Shown piece after piece: positions 14,843-16,234 of a stretch of DNA of 16,234 bases. The stretch is from Clostridia bacterium. Lineage in GTDB: Bacteria > Bacillota > Clostridia > Christensenellales > UBA1242. Numbering within the stretch: position 1 is the first letter of the stretch; every line of letters starts with the position of its first letter. Made by a program: the position numbers and the translations under genes. The DNA lies in NCBI GenBank assembly GCA_017650795.1, contig JAGCEE010000034.1:1-16234 (forward strand), in the 5' to 3' direction. The notes beneath the pieces are model-generated. The model was not told where the DNA came from. It searched no databases and saw only the letters and a list, made by a program, of their open reading frames with translations.

Positions 14843-16234
14843 TTACATTGATAATTCCGGCCCTGCAGCTGCCCGCTCGGCATTTATCAAGTTTTGTAAG
14901 TCTTTTGGATAAACATTAATAACTTTACCACAGCAAGGGTGGAAATCACGATTGCTATAAACAAGCCAAATTACATTAGTTCCTTTCAAGTCTTTTTTTG
15001 GCATTGTTCCCGGACAAGGCTCTCCGTCAGTAAACACAATCTTATTTACTTCTCTTTTTTTAGAGAAAGAACGAACTGCCAAATCCCAATCTTCCGTCCA
15101 TGCAGAGCGGCCACGAGCTGCCGATGGAATTTTAAAATTATCAATATCCTTGTTTGACTTTATTTCAACCATACCCCAAAACTTTTCATTAAAGCAACCA
15201 ACTTTTAATTTAGACTCTTTAAGAATTGGTTTTAATTGCCTTAGAAATGCTTTAACCATTTCAAGAGATACTGAGCCAGAAACGTCTATCATAACTTCGG
15301 TTTCTGCTTGGTCTAGGGCATCATTTTCTTCGAGTCTATAAGCATAATTATTTTCTGCAATGCTCTTTCGCTGAGACCAAATCGTTTCTGTTTTCTCAAC
15401 CTCTCGCCTTAGTAGTAATTTCCAATCAAGAATAGGTTTTGCTTCGCCAACATCTCCAAATTCAATGTTGCCACTTTCGGATTTTTTCAATTCTTGGTCG
15501 CGCATTCTTTCCATATTTCGTCTTGCACGCTCACGTCTTTCTTGACGATTTTCTTGAAATTCAGCTCTTTCATCAAACTGAGACTCATCAAATTCTGGCA
15601 AACGTGCATTTGGGTCTAACTGGCTATTTTTAGAAGATTGACTTTGATTTTGCCCACCATTTTGAGCAGATTGCTTTTTCTGCCCATTTCCTTGTTCTTG
15701 GCTTTCTTCAAATGCTTTTTCCCAAAGACTGTGGTCGTCAGTAAATTGTTCGCCGCTGCCACTGCCAGCACTTTGTTCTTGTTGTTGCCCACCTTGGTTT
15801 TGCTCACCAGAATTGCCACTTTGTTTTGAACTTTGACCTTGGTCTCCTTGATTTTGCTCAGAAGAGCCTTGCCCATTCTGTTCTTGACTTTGCTGACCAT
15901 TTTGGCTTTGTCCTTGACTTTGCTGACCTTGTTGTTGCTGACCATTTTGGCTTTGCTGACCATTATTCCCAGATTGCTGTTGCTCAGCTTGTTTTTCACG
16001 CAACAATTTCTCGTAAAATTCTTCAGCACTATAATTCAAGGCTTCTGGCATATTAACATAGCCTTCCTTAATTTTAAATCCGTCACGTTCTAAGTTTGCA
16101 TTGATAATAGCGTCTGTGGCTTGGTTCCAAAGTTCTGGGTCACGTCTTTGCCCGTCTTTTCCCATAATTCTATACATGTGCTCAAATTTTACGTGCATAA
16201 GCTCGTGGGCTATAATAAACAACTTATCATCATC
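14843..16234 (-). CDS. DUF2201-type metallopeptidase/vWA protein (copy A), 5' end beyond window
   Basis: The visible 463 residues lack the N-terminus. The frame is open to the window edge, and DDDKLFIIAHELMH aligns with SEDKQVFIMAHEVCH of copy B, so about 60 residues are missing; the apparent start near 16222 is an internal TTG. The putative zinc site is HELMH (16193-16207) with a further His five residues on, followed by the shared LWNQATDAIIN block. The vWA-like domain has DVSGSVS (15266-15286) and FTDG. A 27-residue stretch around ARGRSAWTEDWD replaces the shorter GGGTNFD loop of copy B, and Cys residues (DGEPCPG, HPCCGK) are absent from copy B. The linker is a long Gln/Gly/Ser/Asn-rich tract followed by a DDHSLWEKA motif and an Arg/Glu-rich helix. 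It is separated from the MoxR operon by a terminator and promoter, so it belongs to another transcript whose head lies off the window. Confidence 0.88.
   Translation of the reverse strand, partial: DDDKLFIIAHELMHVKFEHMYRIMGKDGQRRDPELWNQATDAIINANLERDGFKIKEGYVNMPEALNYSAEEFYEKLLREKQAEQQQSGNNGQQSQNGQQQQGQQSQGQSQNGQQSQEQNGQGSSEQNQGDQGQSSKQSGNSGEQNQGGQQQEQSAGSGSGEQFTDDHSLWEKAFEESQEQGNGQKKQSAQNGGQNQSQSSKNSQLDPNARLPEFDESQFDERAEFQENRQERRERARRNMERMRDQELKKSESGNIEFGDVGEAKPILDWKLLLRREVEKTETIWSQRKSIAENNYAYRLEENDALDQAETEVMIDVSGSVSLEMVKAFLRQLKPILKESKLKVGCFNEKFWGMVEIKSNKDIDNFKIPSAARGRSAWTEDWDLAVRSFSKKREVNKIVFTDGEPCPGTMPKKDLKGTNVIWLVYSNRDFHPCCGKVINVYPKDLQNLINAERAAAGPELSM
15747..15990 (-). repeat. Gln/Gly/Asn/Ser-rich low-complexity coding tract with short repeats
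   Basis: This roughly 80-codon linker is built from degenerate units such as NGQQSQ. At DNA level TGCTGACCATTTTGGCTTTG occurs at 15891-15910 and 15936-15955, and CTTGACTTTGCTGACC at 15883 and 15913. Copy B has only a short counterpart, so the tract has expanded in this copy by slippage or local duplication. Confidence 0.8.

Noticed and set aside
16193..16222. Complete start for copy A of the vWA protein at 16222
   Set aside because: That codon is TTG, the frame stays open to the edge, and alignment with copy B places it inside the conserved domain.
1..16234. Mollicute-type code with TGA as Trp, prompted by the absence of TGA stops
   Set aside because: Trp is encoded by TGG and no gene contains in-frame TGA; ten genes with TAA/TAG is not surprising at this base composition.
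1..16234. tRNA, rRNA, CRISPR array, insertion sequence or phage genes
   Set aside because: No cloverleaf, rRNA motif, regular spacer-repeat array, transposase or integrase was seen; the only arrays are in-frame coding repeats.

Overview
The window is AT-rich DNA with AGGAG-type ribosome binding sites, TTGACA/TATAAT-type promoters, a Gram-positive-style lipoprotein signal and protein families common in gut anaerobes (MBG repeats, DUF6273, DUF2201). It most likely comes from an uncultured low-GC Bacillota (Clostridia or a related gut lineage); the species cannot be told from the sequence. All ten genes end in TAA or TAG, Trp is encoded by TGG, and no gene contains in-frame TGA, so the standard bacterial code applies.

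Layout, left to right. (1) 1-354 holds no gene, only AT-rich DNA leading into a near-consensus promoter. (2) 406-2322, plus strand: a 638-aa acidic, largely disordered protein with an N-terminal helical region and a two-helix membrane hairpin. (3) A bidirectional terminator at 2366-2396 separates it from the convergent minus-strand gene at 2478-8006, an 1842-aa surface lipoprotein with about eleven tandem MBG-type repeats followed by Ig-like and unassigned domains. (4) Minus-strand housekeeping and repair block: a Nudix hydrolase (8311-8814) translationally coupled to an AlkD-type DNA glycosylase (8827-9504), a short family I pyrophosphatase-like protein (9599-9931), and a GNAT acetyltransferase (10118-10600). 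(5) Minus-strand MoxR-vWA region from 10742 to the right edge. It has a three-gene operon transcribed from 14.5 kb to 10.7 kb: a MoxR AAA+ ATPase with a DUF6273-like sensor region, a 129-aa degenerate AAA-like protein, and a metallopeptidase/vWA protein of the DUF2201 type. Upstream of it lies a second metallopeptidase/vWA paralogue, cut by the window edge.

The MoxR-vWA region is the most unusual part. The ATPase carries what reads as a circularly permuted DUF6273 domain: the C-terminal half of the domain comes first, followed by the N-terminal half, then the AAA+ module. The small overlapping gene aligns with the AAA+ core but has lost the Walker A lysine and both Walker B acids, while keeping an arginine at the finger position. 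The operon promoter (TTTACA, 17 bp, TATAAT) is overlapped by a perfect 10+2+10 palindrome containing TACA-nn-TGTA, which implies control by a dedicated repressor. By analogy with RavA-ViaA, NorQ-NorD and CbbQ-CbbO, the ATPase probably remodels a target recruited through the vWA proteins. The target and trigger are not visible here. The two metallopeptidase/vWA genes end in closely similar terminators, so they arose by duplication of a segment that included the terminator.
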